64,000 bases of DNA from Selaginella moellendorffii (Eukaryota; Streptophyta; Lycopodiopsida; Selaginellales; Selaginellaceae), in the NCBI RefSeq assembly GCF_000143415.4, contig NW_003314272.1:1066949-1130948 (forward strand), in the 5' to 3' direction. The number at the start of each line of letters is the position of its first letter. Position 1 is the stretch's first letter. A program made the translations under genes and the position numbers. The notes beneath the pieces are model-generated. The model saw only the letters and a list, made by a program, of their open reading frames with translations, did not search any database and was not told the DNA's origin. Below are positions 11,176 through 27,016 of this stretch, in pieces.

Positions 11176-14100
11176 CTATCGCACTTTGACTATAACGTCA
11201 GGCACCTCGACATCGTTCCCGTCGGCGTCGGTACAAGAGACTGAGAAGACGAGCTTGGTTTCCGTGGGTGGCACGGCCACCTTGCCAACGCTTGTCACCA
11301 GATCCAAGAGCGTCACTGGAAACCTGTCCTGGAGCTTCTTCCGCGGCAGAAACTCCGCATAGAGCAGGCTTTTGCCGTAAGAAACCATTGTGATCTGGAA
11401 ACGCACGAAAGAGAAGACAAACGTGAGACGAGAGCGGGCGGCAGGGAACAGTGGTGGCTTACTTCGAGGCCCTGCTGTTGCTTGAAGTTGAGCAGGAAGC
11501 TTTCCAGGGGCATCCCCACGCAATCCATCTCGAACTTGTCCCACAGTGTCCAGTTGAGTAGGCCACCTTGCGATCGTGCAACCTGGAAACGTAAGCAAAG
11601 GCGTGAGCACGCAAGTTGGCTAGCTAGGAAATGCGTAGCGTACCGTATGCTCGAATGCTTTCATAGGTTGAGCGAAGCAAAAGAGTGGAACTGCCAAGTT
11701 GAAGTAGGAGTGCCTATAGTCACTCAGCGGCTTTTGCAGCAAGAGCTTGTAGAGCTCGAGACAGATCAAACCACCCACAACTGATGTGGACGTGATTATT
11801 GCAGGGATAATGCCGCCCCCTATCAATCTCGCCTGCAAAAAAAAGTATACTTTTCTGATGAACAAGGAAGAAAAATGTACGAAAGCCAACCTGTAACTTG
11901 GTACTTAACGGGATACCGTAGTTGTGTGCTCTTAGATTTGCAGCAGCTGCGATGAAATCGGCATGGAAGTTGTGTTCGTCATCTTTCTCAAACTCTAACG
12001 GTGTGAGGCGATAGCCCTGTAGAGAAAACAAGTGAGTGTCAGACGCAAAAGAGAAGTTTTGATTACCACAAGACTAGGAGGCGTTGGGAGCTCTTGAAGG
12101 ATGGCTTCGCAAGCAGCGGTAGCATCACTGTCATCTTGACCCCTGCGTTGAGGATTCCGAACCTCACTGTCACTAACAGCAATTTTGATTCCTTCCTAAT
12201 AGTTTCAAGTGTAAATGTGAATACACAAGAAAGAGCAGGAGATTAAGCGAGGTTTACCTTGGGCTGGAAGTGCGGAACAGCAACTCTTTGTACGATATCC
12301 ACAAAGAGCGAATGATCACGGCAACCCTTCAGGCCATATACTGTGGCCTGTAGATTCGCGGCCGCGATAATAAAATCCATGTGCAGGGGTTCCGAAGGAT
12401 GGAAAGCCAAGGGCGTTGGGATTCGCTTCGTGCCGCTCCAAAAAGGAGTGCCCGCTGAAGTTGTCATTCCAGCCGGAAAGTTATACAGCAGCTGCATGCA
12501 AAGTCTCCAAGTTAAAAGGAAAGAAAAATAAAGAAGTTTACAGACAATACCTGCTTGATATTGTTGGTGAAAAGCTCTTCAAACTGAAGACGAGCCCATT
12601 GCACACAAGCATCAAAGCTGCAAACAAACATGTCAATTCATGGCGCACGAGGAACTCGGAAAGCGAGTACCTCAATGGTCTTTGTAGCACGAGAGCGTCC
12701 CTCAGAGTTTCGAGGATGGGCAGCCTCGTCGATGCAGGTGATTTCCGCATAGAGTCCTGAAAATCTCTCTTTGAAAGGTAAGAGTTCACATCCACCGGCC
12801 GCTGTTTGAACAGCGCTTCAAAAGTTTCCACGGCCCACTTAAGCGTATGCTCAGGTGCATACGGGAAGTTTTTCAAGGTACAGATTGGGAACTCTCTGTG
12901 CTCTGGTGGATCTCGAGTGGACGCATACATCTCCGACTGGAAAGGCACAAAGACCTGCGCATAACAGTGTCTGTAAAATAACAATAGGCCTTAAGCTGTT
13001 TGTTCGACTGTATTACCTGAACGCTACCTTTGGCTCCATGCTTTCCCCCGTCAATCAGAGGCCTTCTATAGTTTACGCAACGCATGTCAATGTACAGCCT
13101 CGACGTAGAATTGTCCACAGCAGATATCACTCCTGCATGACACCGACTTTTCACGTCAGTAGAAACGATAAACCAAAGTATATAACTAGCTCACCAGTCA
13201 TCGACTCAAAGAACGAAGTGTCAAAAAGGCTCTCTGATGAAGCATCAAACTTTTCTTGTAGTGCGTGAATCTGAGCAGCAGGATTTATCCTTCGTAAAGC
13301 TCTTGCTGCTGTCGGAGTTTTGGGTCTGTCTAAGTCGTCTATATGGTACAAAGCTTGGTCTACTAGATTTGCCTTGGACACAGAATCCATGTCCGTCATA
13401 ACAATGCGCCCACTAGTTCCACAACCCACACCCATCAAAACAAGATTTTTCAAAACCTCGGAGCCTATTCCTCCAGCTCCCACAACCAGCCACTGAAACA
13501 GAAAAAACAAAAAACACAAGGACAAAGCATGTCAGCCAAATGCAAAGGACAAAACAGTCTATACAGCAAACCTGCGAAGAGCTAAGCTTTTGCTGAAACT
13601 CTCGGCCAAAGAGCGCCGCCTGGGAATCATACCGTGATCCCAGCGGGGTGCGTTCTTCCAAAGACGAAGACTTAAGCGGCAAACACTCCGTTGCATCAAA
13701 GTAAAACCACTGATGCACTGGCATAAAAACCTTGGACAAAGCCTGCAAAAAGGAACCGAAATCAGCAACCAACTTTGTCGGAAACTGGAACCAAACCTTG
13801 ATGGCTTCCTGTGCAGCTATGCCTCCAGTGATGGCCACGATGGGACAAATCTCCACAGAACCTCCCTGTGCTACCAGCTTCACTAGTTCCTCGTCCAGCC
13901 CGGAGGTCCCATCTCTTCTTCCTGCACCTGAATCCGATGAGCAAGCTTCCTCGTTCGCGCTACTAGAGCTGTCGGCATCTCTCTTTCCCGTGGCCGAGGA
14001 GGAAGTCACACCAGACTTGGAACGATCCAAGTCGGGAGTTTTGCACGACAAATCTCCATTCTCTTGCAGCGAGCCGCCGGGGGAAGCCCGAAGCCACATT

Positions 14101-15122
14101 TCTCTAGCCAGCTTCACCACCTCCTCGGCATCAGCATCCTCGAGAGTTGAGCCAGCTCCCGTAGAAGACAACCCGTGCTGCCTCTCGTACTCGTCCGCGG
14201 CTTGGAACGCAATGTGGAGGCATGGTGTCCGGCCTGCCTTTGCCGGATCGCTGATGCAAAACTCCGGCGAGTTGATGGACTTGTCCATGGGAAGAAAGCT
14301 CATCTTCTTCACAGGCCTCTTCTTGTGGAAGTATCCCCCGGACACATACCTGTTGAATCCCCGAGTATCCTCCGGGATGGTGAAAGAGCAAGAGCCTGTG
14401 ACCGTGACTGGATACGAAACCCTGTGGTTGAGCTCCTCCATCCCAGAGATCCCACTAAAAACCACCTCGTCCCCGTCTTCCAGGCCGTGCCTTTGCTCCT
14501 CCACCACTGTGACAGTCGCTGGAGAGTCCTGCGTAATGCCCTCGACCAGCACGGGCGAAACAGGCTCGCCGGTCTCGTCCAGCACGGAGAAACACTCTCC
14601 CAGGTCCACGAAGACGAAGGAGAAGACCCCCCGAGAGATGGCGGCGACGAGCATCACCCCGGCCTCTCGGCACATCCGGTTGACGTGAGCGATGTAGGGG
14701 AGAGTCCCCATGGTGACGACAAGGAGCTGGAAGTCCTTGAGCGAGCTCTCCAGCGCGGCCTCGGAGATGGCTATGGCGTCCACGCAGGGGCTGAGCTCTC
14801 GCAGAGTCCTGGCCGTGGCCACTGCCCTGTTCGACCCGACATCGCCCTCTTTGAGCAGCATCTGGCATCCCAAATCCTCCACGCACACCGTGCCTTCGTC
14901 CACCAATCCCACGCTGGCGACGCCCGAGAGCGCCAGGTTCTTGGCGACCTCGGCGCCCATGCCGCGGCAGCCCAGCACCAAAACTCTGCTGCTCGACAGC
15001 CACTCCACGGCCTTCCTGCCAATGCTGTGCATCAATCGCGAGTAGAGTACCTCGTCCATGGTGTCCGACACCGTCGACGCCGGGCGGCCGACCCCGACGC
15101 GATCCAATTCCATGGTCACCAT
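11176..15122 (-). CDS. Ubiquitin-activating enzyme E1-like protein, divergent
   Basis: Many exons with short introns. The order is that of a full E1. The first (inactive) adenylation half begins [17 protein letters not shown] and has the nucleotide-fold loop [14 protein letters not shown]. Next comes a Ser/Asp-rich insert, then the second (active) half with [14 protein letters not shown] and [11 protein letters not shown]. The catalytic-cysteine domain holds [20 protein letters not shown], and the C-terminal ubiquitin-fold domain ends in [13 protein letters not shown]1 adenylates ubiquitin and passes it to E2 enzymes. Oddly, the usual N-L-N-R-Q-F-L motif after the DMD is N-L-V-D-Q-A-L, so the ATP-binding Arg is replaced by Asp. 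The start is the ATG before VTMELD. An upstream in-frame TTG was discarded. It may be a divergent paralogue rather than the main E1. Confidence 0.85.
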
Positions 15123-15140
15123 CGCCGTGCTCTCCTCCAA

Positions 15141-15472
15141 ACCCTAAATCCTCCTCTGCCCTAAATCAGTTACCTTTAAGAGCTTTTAACCATAAACCTC
15201 TAGTTTTAAGTCTTGGTAATTAAAATATCCGTTATATTAATATTATTGTTATTATTAAATATCCTAGTTTTTAGTTTCTAGCTATATTATTATTTATTTT
15301 TATTTTTATTTTTATAATAAGAATTTTTTTTTTTTTGCCTTTTTATGTGTTTAACCTCATTTTAATTTTCCGAAGTTTCTGCGTTTTTAGTGTTTAAATT
15401 TTTGTGAACCTCTTCTAAATTTAAGCCTCTTATTTGCGTGTTAAAATCTTTCCTGCTTTCTCTCTTCGAAGA
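15141..15472. promoter_or_regulatory. Shared AT-rich region between divergent genes
   Basis: The 350 nt between the E1-like gene (-) and the LEA-2-type gene (+) contain a long A/T tract at about 15215-15345 and no open frame. It probably holds both promoters. No single TATA element can be assigned. Confidence 0.45.
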
Positions 15473-16173
15473 ATGCTGCTCCGGCGATGGCGCTTGCTCG
15501 TCGCTGTGGCAACTCTCGCGATTGGAATGGTGATATGGACCTCGACACTGTCTCCAAAGAGGCCACTCGTCATGCTCAAGGTGAGATAGCTCCGCCTTGT
15601 TTGATCGATCGATTGATCCCAGCTTTGGTCGTATCATAGAGCATCAAGATCAACTACTGGAATGTTTCCATGGGCCACGACTCGCGAGGGCTGCCAACCA
15701 GCCTCCTCACCTCCAAATCCACAGTGGTGCTCAAGATCACAAATGGCGACGATTTCTGGGGCTACAGCATCAAAGGCCTCATGACAATGAACATCTTTCT
15801 CCGCAAGATCTCCTCCACAACCGTAAGAATCTCTCCAAAAGTCCCGCAAACTTTTTGATTCTCTCTCTCTCTCTCGCTCCAGATCGGTCAATTCTACGAG
15901 CCGCGCAAGACCACCACCGAGGTGACCGTGGAGCTGCGATCGAGCTCCACCCCACTCTATGGAGCGTCGCCCAGCGTCGCTTACGGCGATGGCGATGAAT
16001 TCTACATCTTCTTCGAGGCGGCATTGCAAACCGAGGCTGGATTCTTGCCCTTCATGTACAAGTACACATTCACGGACACTGTCACTTGTACGCTCACTGG
16101 CACAAGCGCTGGCCCTAATCGCAACCTCGCCATCGTCGCCACTGGCCATTCGTGCCCACGCCTGGACGAATAG
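15473..16173 (+). CDS. LEA-2 / NDR1-HIN1-like membrane protein
   Basis: Three exons (15473-15580, 15640-15822, 15883-16173) give 193 residues. A short basic start (MLLRRWR) is followed by one hydrophobic helix (LLVAVATLAIGMVIW), then a predicted beta-sandwich with SIKINYWNVSM near its start and VTVELRSS in its middle. This matches the LEA-2 (water-stress/hypersensitive response) fold of NHL proteins, which sit in the plasma membrane with the fold outside. The second intron ends in a (CT)n tract. Function in stress or defence is inferred only from the family, and the domain call is by pattern, not by search. Confidence 0.6.
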
Positions 16174-16300
16174 AAGAGAGTTTTACCTTCTAGCAAGAGC
16201 TTGTCTGTCCTGCCAAATATTATAGGGCTTTGTGGCAGCGCGAATCGATCGCGATCGATAGGTTTGCTTGATTGATGCGAGCATTGGATCGGGAGCGAGC

Positions 16301-20697
<4,397 letters not shown>

Positions 20698-20779
20698 GGT
20701 TGATCAATTATGAGAATAAGATGCACTGTTACTAGGGGTACATATTTTGCACTTGGGGTTTTCTGTTCTTCAGCTCGAA

Positions 20780-21993
20780 ATGCCGCTCAAGTACGTTTCT
20801 GTGATAGGTGAGGAAATGCCCATATCTTCTCTTTTCCAACTAAGGCCTTTCACAGGCACTGGCGCCTCCCTAGAATGCCAAGAAATTGCTCGGCAGTTTA
20901 GACTACAGCACGTTTGCTCGAAGGATCTCATCGATTCTGCGGGGTCTGTTCTAGAATCATCGTTTACAATTTCAACATTTGTAGCTCTTGTGCCTTTCCA
21001 GGACAACTGCAGCTGAATCAAAAGTCGATTTTCTTGCAAATGCGATGAACAAGAGCAGGTCAAAAAACTTTGTGATTGAGGACTTCCCCGCTACTCTCCA
21101 AGATTACCTCGTGTTTGAGCAAAAGGTTCGCAAAGCATGTTTTTATCATCTTTTTCGTTTCTCACTTCTTTGCTAACAGACTGGATTGATTCCCGAATTC
21201 GTGCTCTGCTTGGTAAGTTCTCTAGTAGTACGTGCTTTAGTAATCAGCTTTTACAGGAGGTTCCAGGGCAGCAAAATGGTTGTGAACCAACGCTTCTGCA
21301 GCATTACGAGAGTAACGGACTGCTCAGAAAAGTATTCATTTTCTTTGGCTTTTTCATAGATCTTACTATGTTTGTTCTAGATCAATCCCTCAAATTTCCA
21401 TGCGGAGTTAAAAAAGGTTATGTTCGCTACATTTCTTCAGGTTCGTTTACTCTGTCATATTCTAACAAAGGTGCTGACCTTTCGTATTCGTGTGTAGAAT
21501 GAGCTCCTTGAGCTCTCCGAGGAGCTATTGCGAGCCATTGACGGCGGGGACTATGGAACGTACGAGAAACTTTGTGACACTGAATTGACAGCATTCGAAC
21601 CAGAAGCACAAGGCATGGTTTTTGTTAAATCTTTCTTCTTGCTCGCGGACTAAGTAGATCCAAACAGGGCAATTGGTGGAGGGACTCCCATTCCACAAGT
21701 TCTACTTCGACATGAGACAATCAGGGAACTCTTTGCAAAGAGTCTCCACGATTGCGGCTCCCAAAGTTCTGCTCCTGTCGGGCGACGCTGCTCTCGTGAC
21801 GTACACGAGGCTCATGCAAGCCATTGGCACACCACTGGCTGGGTATGTGGATGCATACAACGAGACTCGCCTGTGGAAGCTGAGCAAAACCAAGGCAGAT
21901 GAATGGGCATGGAAGCATATACATTTCCACCGCTCAAGGTGTCCTACAAATGCAGAGTTTTACAAGGTTAGCATGCAGCAAACACTGCTTTAG
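20780..21993 (+). CDS. Adenylate kinase-like domain fused to CaMKII association (hub) domain
   Basis: Eight exons (20780-20807, 20856-20943, 21002-21125, 21180-21212, 21257-21331, 21381-21416, 21498-21612, 21668-21993) join in frame to 274 residues. The N-terminal half follows the adenylate-kinase order: a loop GTGASLECQEIA, then HVCSKDL, FVIEDFP, GLIPEFVLCL and HYESNGLLRKI. The Walker Lys, the Arg of DGFPR and the arginine-rich lid are missing, so it is probably not an active kinase. The C-terminal ~120 residues match the CaMKII hub: LTAFEPEAQGQLVEG, FHKFYFDM, YTRLMQ, NETRLWKL and HIHFHRS. This domain assembles into rings in animals and algae. No Ser/Thr kinase domain precedes it. The intron at 21613 uses GC as donor. 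The start lies only 82 nt after the ABC transporter stop. The last codons may be spliced differently. Confidence 0.8.
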
Positions 21994-23967
21994 TTCTCAT
22001 CTCTCAACGCTACTCGTCGCCCAGGTCAATCGCTAAACTCGCCGTTCCAATCAAAAAGCTTAAATGGTAAGGTATCCTTTTTTGAAATTGCTTAGAGTGA
22101 TTTCAAAGAGACTTTAAAATTAAACATTAAGAGCTTAAAGCTCTAAATAATGCAGGATGCAAAAGATTCCGCTCACAATCTCCCCGTCGCAAGAATGAAA
22201 AACATGCAAACATTTCAGATTATAGCAGCCAGGGCTACTCAAGAAGCCCTATAGAATTTTTTTGTTTTTCTTAGCATGATTTAGTATTTGGAAGTGATGA
22301 CTATATTGGATGGTCCTAATGATGGAAGTGGTTGTAATTCTTAGGATACTACTCTATCCATCACAAATAGCATCAATACAGTAATCACTTCGAAGCTTTT
22401 AAAAATAGAATCTACATATTTTGTCTTGGTAATGGGAGATTTCACTTCCTGAACATAGTCGCTTCTATATATCAGGTGAAGCAAGATCTAACGTCCACAT
22501 CTTGATTGGTTTCATTTGCTGTTAAATCCATCCATTTTTTGAAAAAAAAATCCACAAGTACGAATGGATACTGATGGGAAGATTCTGGGCAAGTATGGCG
22601 ATCCGGCGCCAGGAATCGCCTAAAATCCATGGTGAGGCTCTTTGGATATCGAGGTTTCTTCATTGAATCCTTGGAATCTTTCGGTCGTTTCTTACAAGCG
22701 CCAAGTCTCTAGGAACCTTACAAAGCTCCGCCAGATTTGCGATGCAGTCTGGGAATGTACGCAGCAGGCATGCCATCGCTCGCTGCCAGAGTTTGAAGGC
22801 AATCCACCAGCGTGAGGAAAGATAAACCTTGATCTCGGCCAACTCACTCTATGGCGCCAAAGATATCGGGCCTCCTTGGGTACCAAGCCACGGTGGGGTT
22901 GACCTAGCACTACGGGTCAAGCGTCAGCGACCCCAAGGTTTTCAGCTTACTTGGCACAACGCCCACATTTTCAGGATGACTAGGATGGTTGGTTGTCAAT
23001 GTGGCCAATTCGAATTACCTCGCGAGACCCTGCCAGGAACGAGCCCTACCTCTGGCTGTGAAATTGCTATCTCCAGGCTGAGAATCAGTAGGCAGAAGCG
23101 ATGGCTGGCCAAATTCTGTGGAGGTGGACACACCAAGATCTTTTCGTCTAGGGAAACTAAGAAAAAATGCCAAAGAGCTCACCAGAACTCCTTAGTGTGT
23201 CCATGTAAGTTGCACAGCTTGGAGTTTTCAAGAGGCCACAACCTGTTTGCATGAAGTTTGTTAAACAAGAAAGGTAAATTAGAATGTCATCTTCTAGAAA
23301 AAAGACCCCCTTTAACTAGAAACCTTTGTTGGTCTACAGGAAAACGTGGCGGATGGCATTCTCTCTGGGTATAACTCAGTTTGCTCGAAGATGGAATATA
23401 CTTTTTCTTCGCTCTCGTTTTGCTCATGATCTGGTGGGAGAACTTGGCGCTGCAGCGATAAACCTTGCGCCTCAGCACCAGTTTGTGCTTGATTATCAAT
23501 GAGCTTGATTATCAAGTGTGTAACTCGAGAGAGAAAACTCACGTCTCCTCATGGTGTTTCTTCTCCCGCACACCCAGTTCAACACATGGGAAAATGAAAA
23601 CTCCGCATGCAATCGAAATGGGTTGTTTTGAGTAAATTCATCTTTTAACCTAGAGCGTGGCGAAAAGAATCATTGGTCGAAAATTTGCCGGCGTGTTTTC
23701 CTATGCTTCACTCATTTTATGTTTTTTTTTAAATAACTTTATAAAACATTCTTGTATTACTGATATGACGGCTGCTGGTCTTTGTTTGTCAGGATTCAAA
23801 TCAATGCTCTTGAGCATTTACAGTTTACGAGTGGACAAGAAAAAGAAACGACACGAAGGAAACCACGCAACACTCACCCACATTGTTTAAGATGGACCGA
23901 AACCATCTCTCCCCACCAACAGTGTCTAGGACTTCGTCTCTCCCCAGAGAGTTTAGTACTCCTTTCC
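21994..23967. other. Intergenic, AT-rich, with a PPR relic
   Basis: No intact gene is seen. Frames of up to 141 codons at 22829-23254 have no recognisable domain. A PPR-like relic sits at 22770-22856 and is listed separately. The final ~190 nt lead into the glycosyltransferase and probably contain its promoter. Confidence 0.5.
22770..22856 (+). pseudogene. Relic of a PPR gene
   Basis: The stretch from AAGGCAATCCACCAGCGT to TTGATCTCGGCCAACTC matches the PPR gene at 29735-29812 closely, apart from a deletion of about 10 nt and small changes that break the frame. It is therefore a decayed copy of a piece of a similar PPR gene. The rest of the repeat array is not found nearby. Confidence 0.55.
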
Positions 23968-25410
23968 ATGGCGGCCGAAGATAAGACTCATGTTCTTGTG
24001 CTTCCATACCCTGCACAGGGCCATCTCCCTCCGCTTCTGCATCTGTCAAAGGTACTGGCTGCAAATGGGATACGAGTTACCATTTTCAACATCGAAAGCA
24101 TCCACAAACAGCTGCTGAAAAGCTGGGATCCATCATCAGCTGGGAAACGCATCCAATTTGAGGCTCTCCCATTTCCAGAAGATATTCCCTTCGGGTATGA
24201 TGCTTCCGTGCATGAAAAAAGAGTAGAATTTCATCAACTCCTGATGTCAAAGTTGAGAGACGAATTTGAGGCACTGGTACCAAGACTAGAGCCAGCACCT
24301 TCTTGCATACTTGCTGATGAATCCCTTTTCTGGAGTAAACCAATTGCTAAGAAGTTTGGACTTCCTTCAGTGAGCTATTTCCCTGGCAATGCTGCTTGGA
24401 GTTCTATCAGCCATCATCTGTGTCTGCTCGCCTCCAAAGGAGTTTTCCCTCTTAGAGGTACTAAACCTTCCATCTGTGAAGCACCCGAGTTAGCGCCTTT
24501 CGATTTTTGCAGATCCAGAGCGCGTGATCGACTATGTGCCTGGCCTTTCCCTACAAAGTTGGAGGACTTTCCTGAATATCTGCACCATATGGAGAAGGAA
24601 ACATTAGAAGGCTGGGCGAAGCACCCCGGTAAGATGAAAGATGCAACATGGGTGCTGGTCAATTCGTTTTACGAGCTAGAGCCCCACACTTTCGATGCTA
24701 TGAAGCAGACAATAGGACCTCGGTACTTACCTATAGGTCCATTGTTTCCGTTAACTTCGACAGGGTCGGGGGAAATCAAAACAAGCCTTCGACATGAAGA
24801 ACATGGATGCTTAGAGTGGCTACAGACGCAAGCGGCAAGATCAATCCTATACATCTCCTTTGGAAGTTGCTCCTCATTGTCTGAGGCTCAGTTTGAAGAA
24901 TTTATGGAGGGCCTGGCTGCAAGCAAGCAACAATTCTTATGGGTGCTGAGGCCGGACACAGTCCTGAATGGTAGATGCGACTTGTACCAGAAATGCACAG
25001 AACTCACAAAAGATCAGGGCTGCTTTGTTGCATGGGCGCCTCAGCTCAAGGTCCTGGCTCATCCCTCAATCGGAGGCTTTCTGACGCATTGCGGATGGAA
25101 TTCTACTTTTGAGAGCATTTGCAACGGTGTACCAATGCTCGGTTGGCCCCGACACAGCGATCAAAGCCTCAACTGCAAACTCATGTCCGAGGACTGGAAG
25201 ATCGGAATGAGACTCGGCGCCTTCAGTAAATTTCTCAAGAGAGCAGAGATTGCAGAGAAGCTGAGCGACTTCATGGACAAGGAGAAAATCCTAGAATTCA
25301 GGATGAATGTAAGGAAGCTGGAGAATGCAGCCAGAGAGGCCGCAGGCCCCGGAGGATCCTCGTACGTCAACTTGGAGTCATTCTTTCGAGAGATGCGTGG
25401 CGCCATCTAA
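23968..25410 (+). CDS. UDP-glycosyltransferase, family 1 (UGT)
   Basis: Intronless, 480 residues. The N-terminal acceptor domain begins HVLVLPYPAQGHLPPLL, whose His is the expected catalytic base. The C-terminal sugar-binding domain carries the full plant PSPG box, from WAPQLKVLAHPSIGGFLTHC through GWNST to GVPMLGWPRHSDQSLN. The closing Asp-Gln pair is typical of UDP-glucose users. Such enzymes glucosylate small acceptors such as flavonoids, terpenoids and hormones in the cytosol. The acceptor cannot be told from sequence. The open frame extends 62 codons upstream but without a better ATG, and the family's usual N-terminus starts at the chosen Met. Confidence 0.92.
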   Translation: MAAEDKTHVLVLPYPAQGHLPPLLHLSKVLAANGIRVTIFNIESIHKQLLKSWDPSSAGKRIQFEALPFPEDIPFGYDASVHEKRVEFHQLLMSKLRDEFEALVPRLEPAPSCILADESLFWSKPIAKKFGLPSVSYFPGNAAWSSISHHLCLLASKGVFPLRGTKPSICEAPELAPFDFCRSRARDRLCAWPFPTKLEDFPEYLHHMEKETLEGWAKHPGKMKDATWVLVNSFYELEPHTFDAMKQTIGPRYLPIGPLFPLTSTGSGEIKTSLRHEEHGCLEWLQTQAARSILYISFGSCSSLSEAQFEEFMEGLAASKQQFLWVLRPDTVLNGRCDLYQKCTELTKDQGCFVAWAPQLKVLAHPSIGGFLTHCGWNSTFESICNGVPMLGWPRHSDQSLNCKLMSEDWKIGMRLGAFSKFLKRAEIAEKLSDFMDKEKILEFRMNVRKLENAAREAAGPGGSSYVNLESFFREMRGAI

Positions 25411-27016
25411 AATCCTATTACGTTTTCAAAAGTCTGAAGGAGAACCATAAGAGACATCTGGCTGGGCTTCCTTTCATTGGGGCGAATCTAGATACAAGGC
25501 CACTAATCTGCTGTGATGAAGTCATTGGACGAGGCTTTCCAGGTTACAGTGCTACAGTATTGTCGGTCTCACAACCTCAACGTGAGAGAAGCTGTTGGAG
25601 TGGCCTCCTGAAAGCGAACAAGCAGCTATTCAATTCAGTAACTGCCTTGTTGAGCAACAACATGCAAAGATGGAGGATGACGTAAACGATCTGGATCAAG
25701 TGGTTGCGGGGAGCACATGTGGCAAAACACAAACCACCGGATTTGTCAACCTGTAGAGCCGACTGGCTGAATGCATTAGCAACTTGCCATCCCTGCGCCA
25801 GGGCCTCTCAACCTCTTTCATGGGTTGCTTTGGTTAGGCAGTACTCCGAAGGAGCCATAGGCTGGGCCTACTTTTGATACCTTTGGCCGTCGACTATCTG
25901 ACTTTGTAACACCTGCTCATGCTAGAGAACCATCTTTGAAGAAGTCTCAAATGTGGCGGCTGCGTGATGAAGGACTCTTAGGAAGGATGGACGTCCTCAA
26001 CCACAAATTCCAGTCCAAACTACGACATGAGTCGTTTCTGTAATGTGTAGAGCCCAAGTCTTCATCCGACTCTATGAAAAGCAGGAGGAGCGGAAGGAAC
26101 AGGCGAAAAAGCATAAACAGCCATTCCAGGAAAAGAAGAAGATAGATAGATAGCAAGAAGAAAAAGTGCTCTTCTTTTAAGTGAGGTGATTGAAAATGTA
26201 ATGCTAAGAATCAATATGGAATCATAGGTCTTTGTTTAGAGAAATTTCATAGAAATTTCAATTAAAAATTATGTGTGGACGTGGAATTCATGAAATACTT
26301 AGATTTCAAAATTGAAAGAATTCAATTTAAATTTTGCATAATGAAATTTTTGCCAGAATTTTTTGTCAAATTTGTATTAATTAATCAAGCATGGACACCT
26401 TGAGACCCTGAGCTCATGCACTTAGGAGCTTGACCTTCCAGAGCTCTAGCGACACCCAGCCCCAAACTCAAGCTAGAACCTGGACCTAGTCCATTCATGC
26501 TTGTCACATCCACCATGCATACATGGCCCCAACCATGACTGAAATTAAGAGATAAACTGGATCACTGTATTAAGCCAACTAGGCACATGGGCTTGCGCAC
26601 CTGGATATCCAAAAGGCTGGACATCCAAAAGGTCTCACTCATATTCAAAAAGGTTGGATATCTCTAAAAGGTTGGAAGATGAGTTAACATTGGGTAGAAT
26701 CTTTACATGTACCCCTTTTGAACAGATTGATCTATACAAGGTACATGTGAATGGCATATGCTTAGTATGTATATAAATTTCCAGCTGGCAAGAGTGATCC
26801 ATGTCAGTCTTTTTTACATGAATATTGATTATTGTAGAATAGCTAGAATGCCATAGTGAATCGAAAAGGTTTACATTCTGATAGTGATTTACATTCTGAT
26901 TCAATCTTGCAATCCTTTTGTAGTGGTCTATAATATTTTTATATTCAGACTTCCTAAGAACTTCTAACATCTACCCAATGGATATGGATAATGAAATTGT
27001 CTATGTGAAATGGTCA

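Noticed and set aside
13732-14688. 318-codon open frame on the plus strand
   Set aside because: It is antisense to the same E1-like exon, where the Ser-rich insert makes the opposite strand Ser/Pro-rich as well. No family features.
14175-15164. 329-codon open frame on the plus strand
   Set aside because: It lies antisense to the E1-like gene in GC-rich coding DNA, is Arg/His/Asp-rich and shows no domain. It is a codon-bias shadow.
22829-23254. 141-codon open frame on the plus strand
   Set aside because: It begins inside the PPR relic and has no recognisable motif or codon pattern; probably chance.
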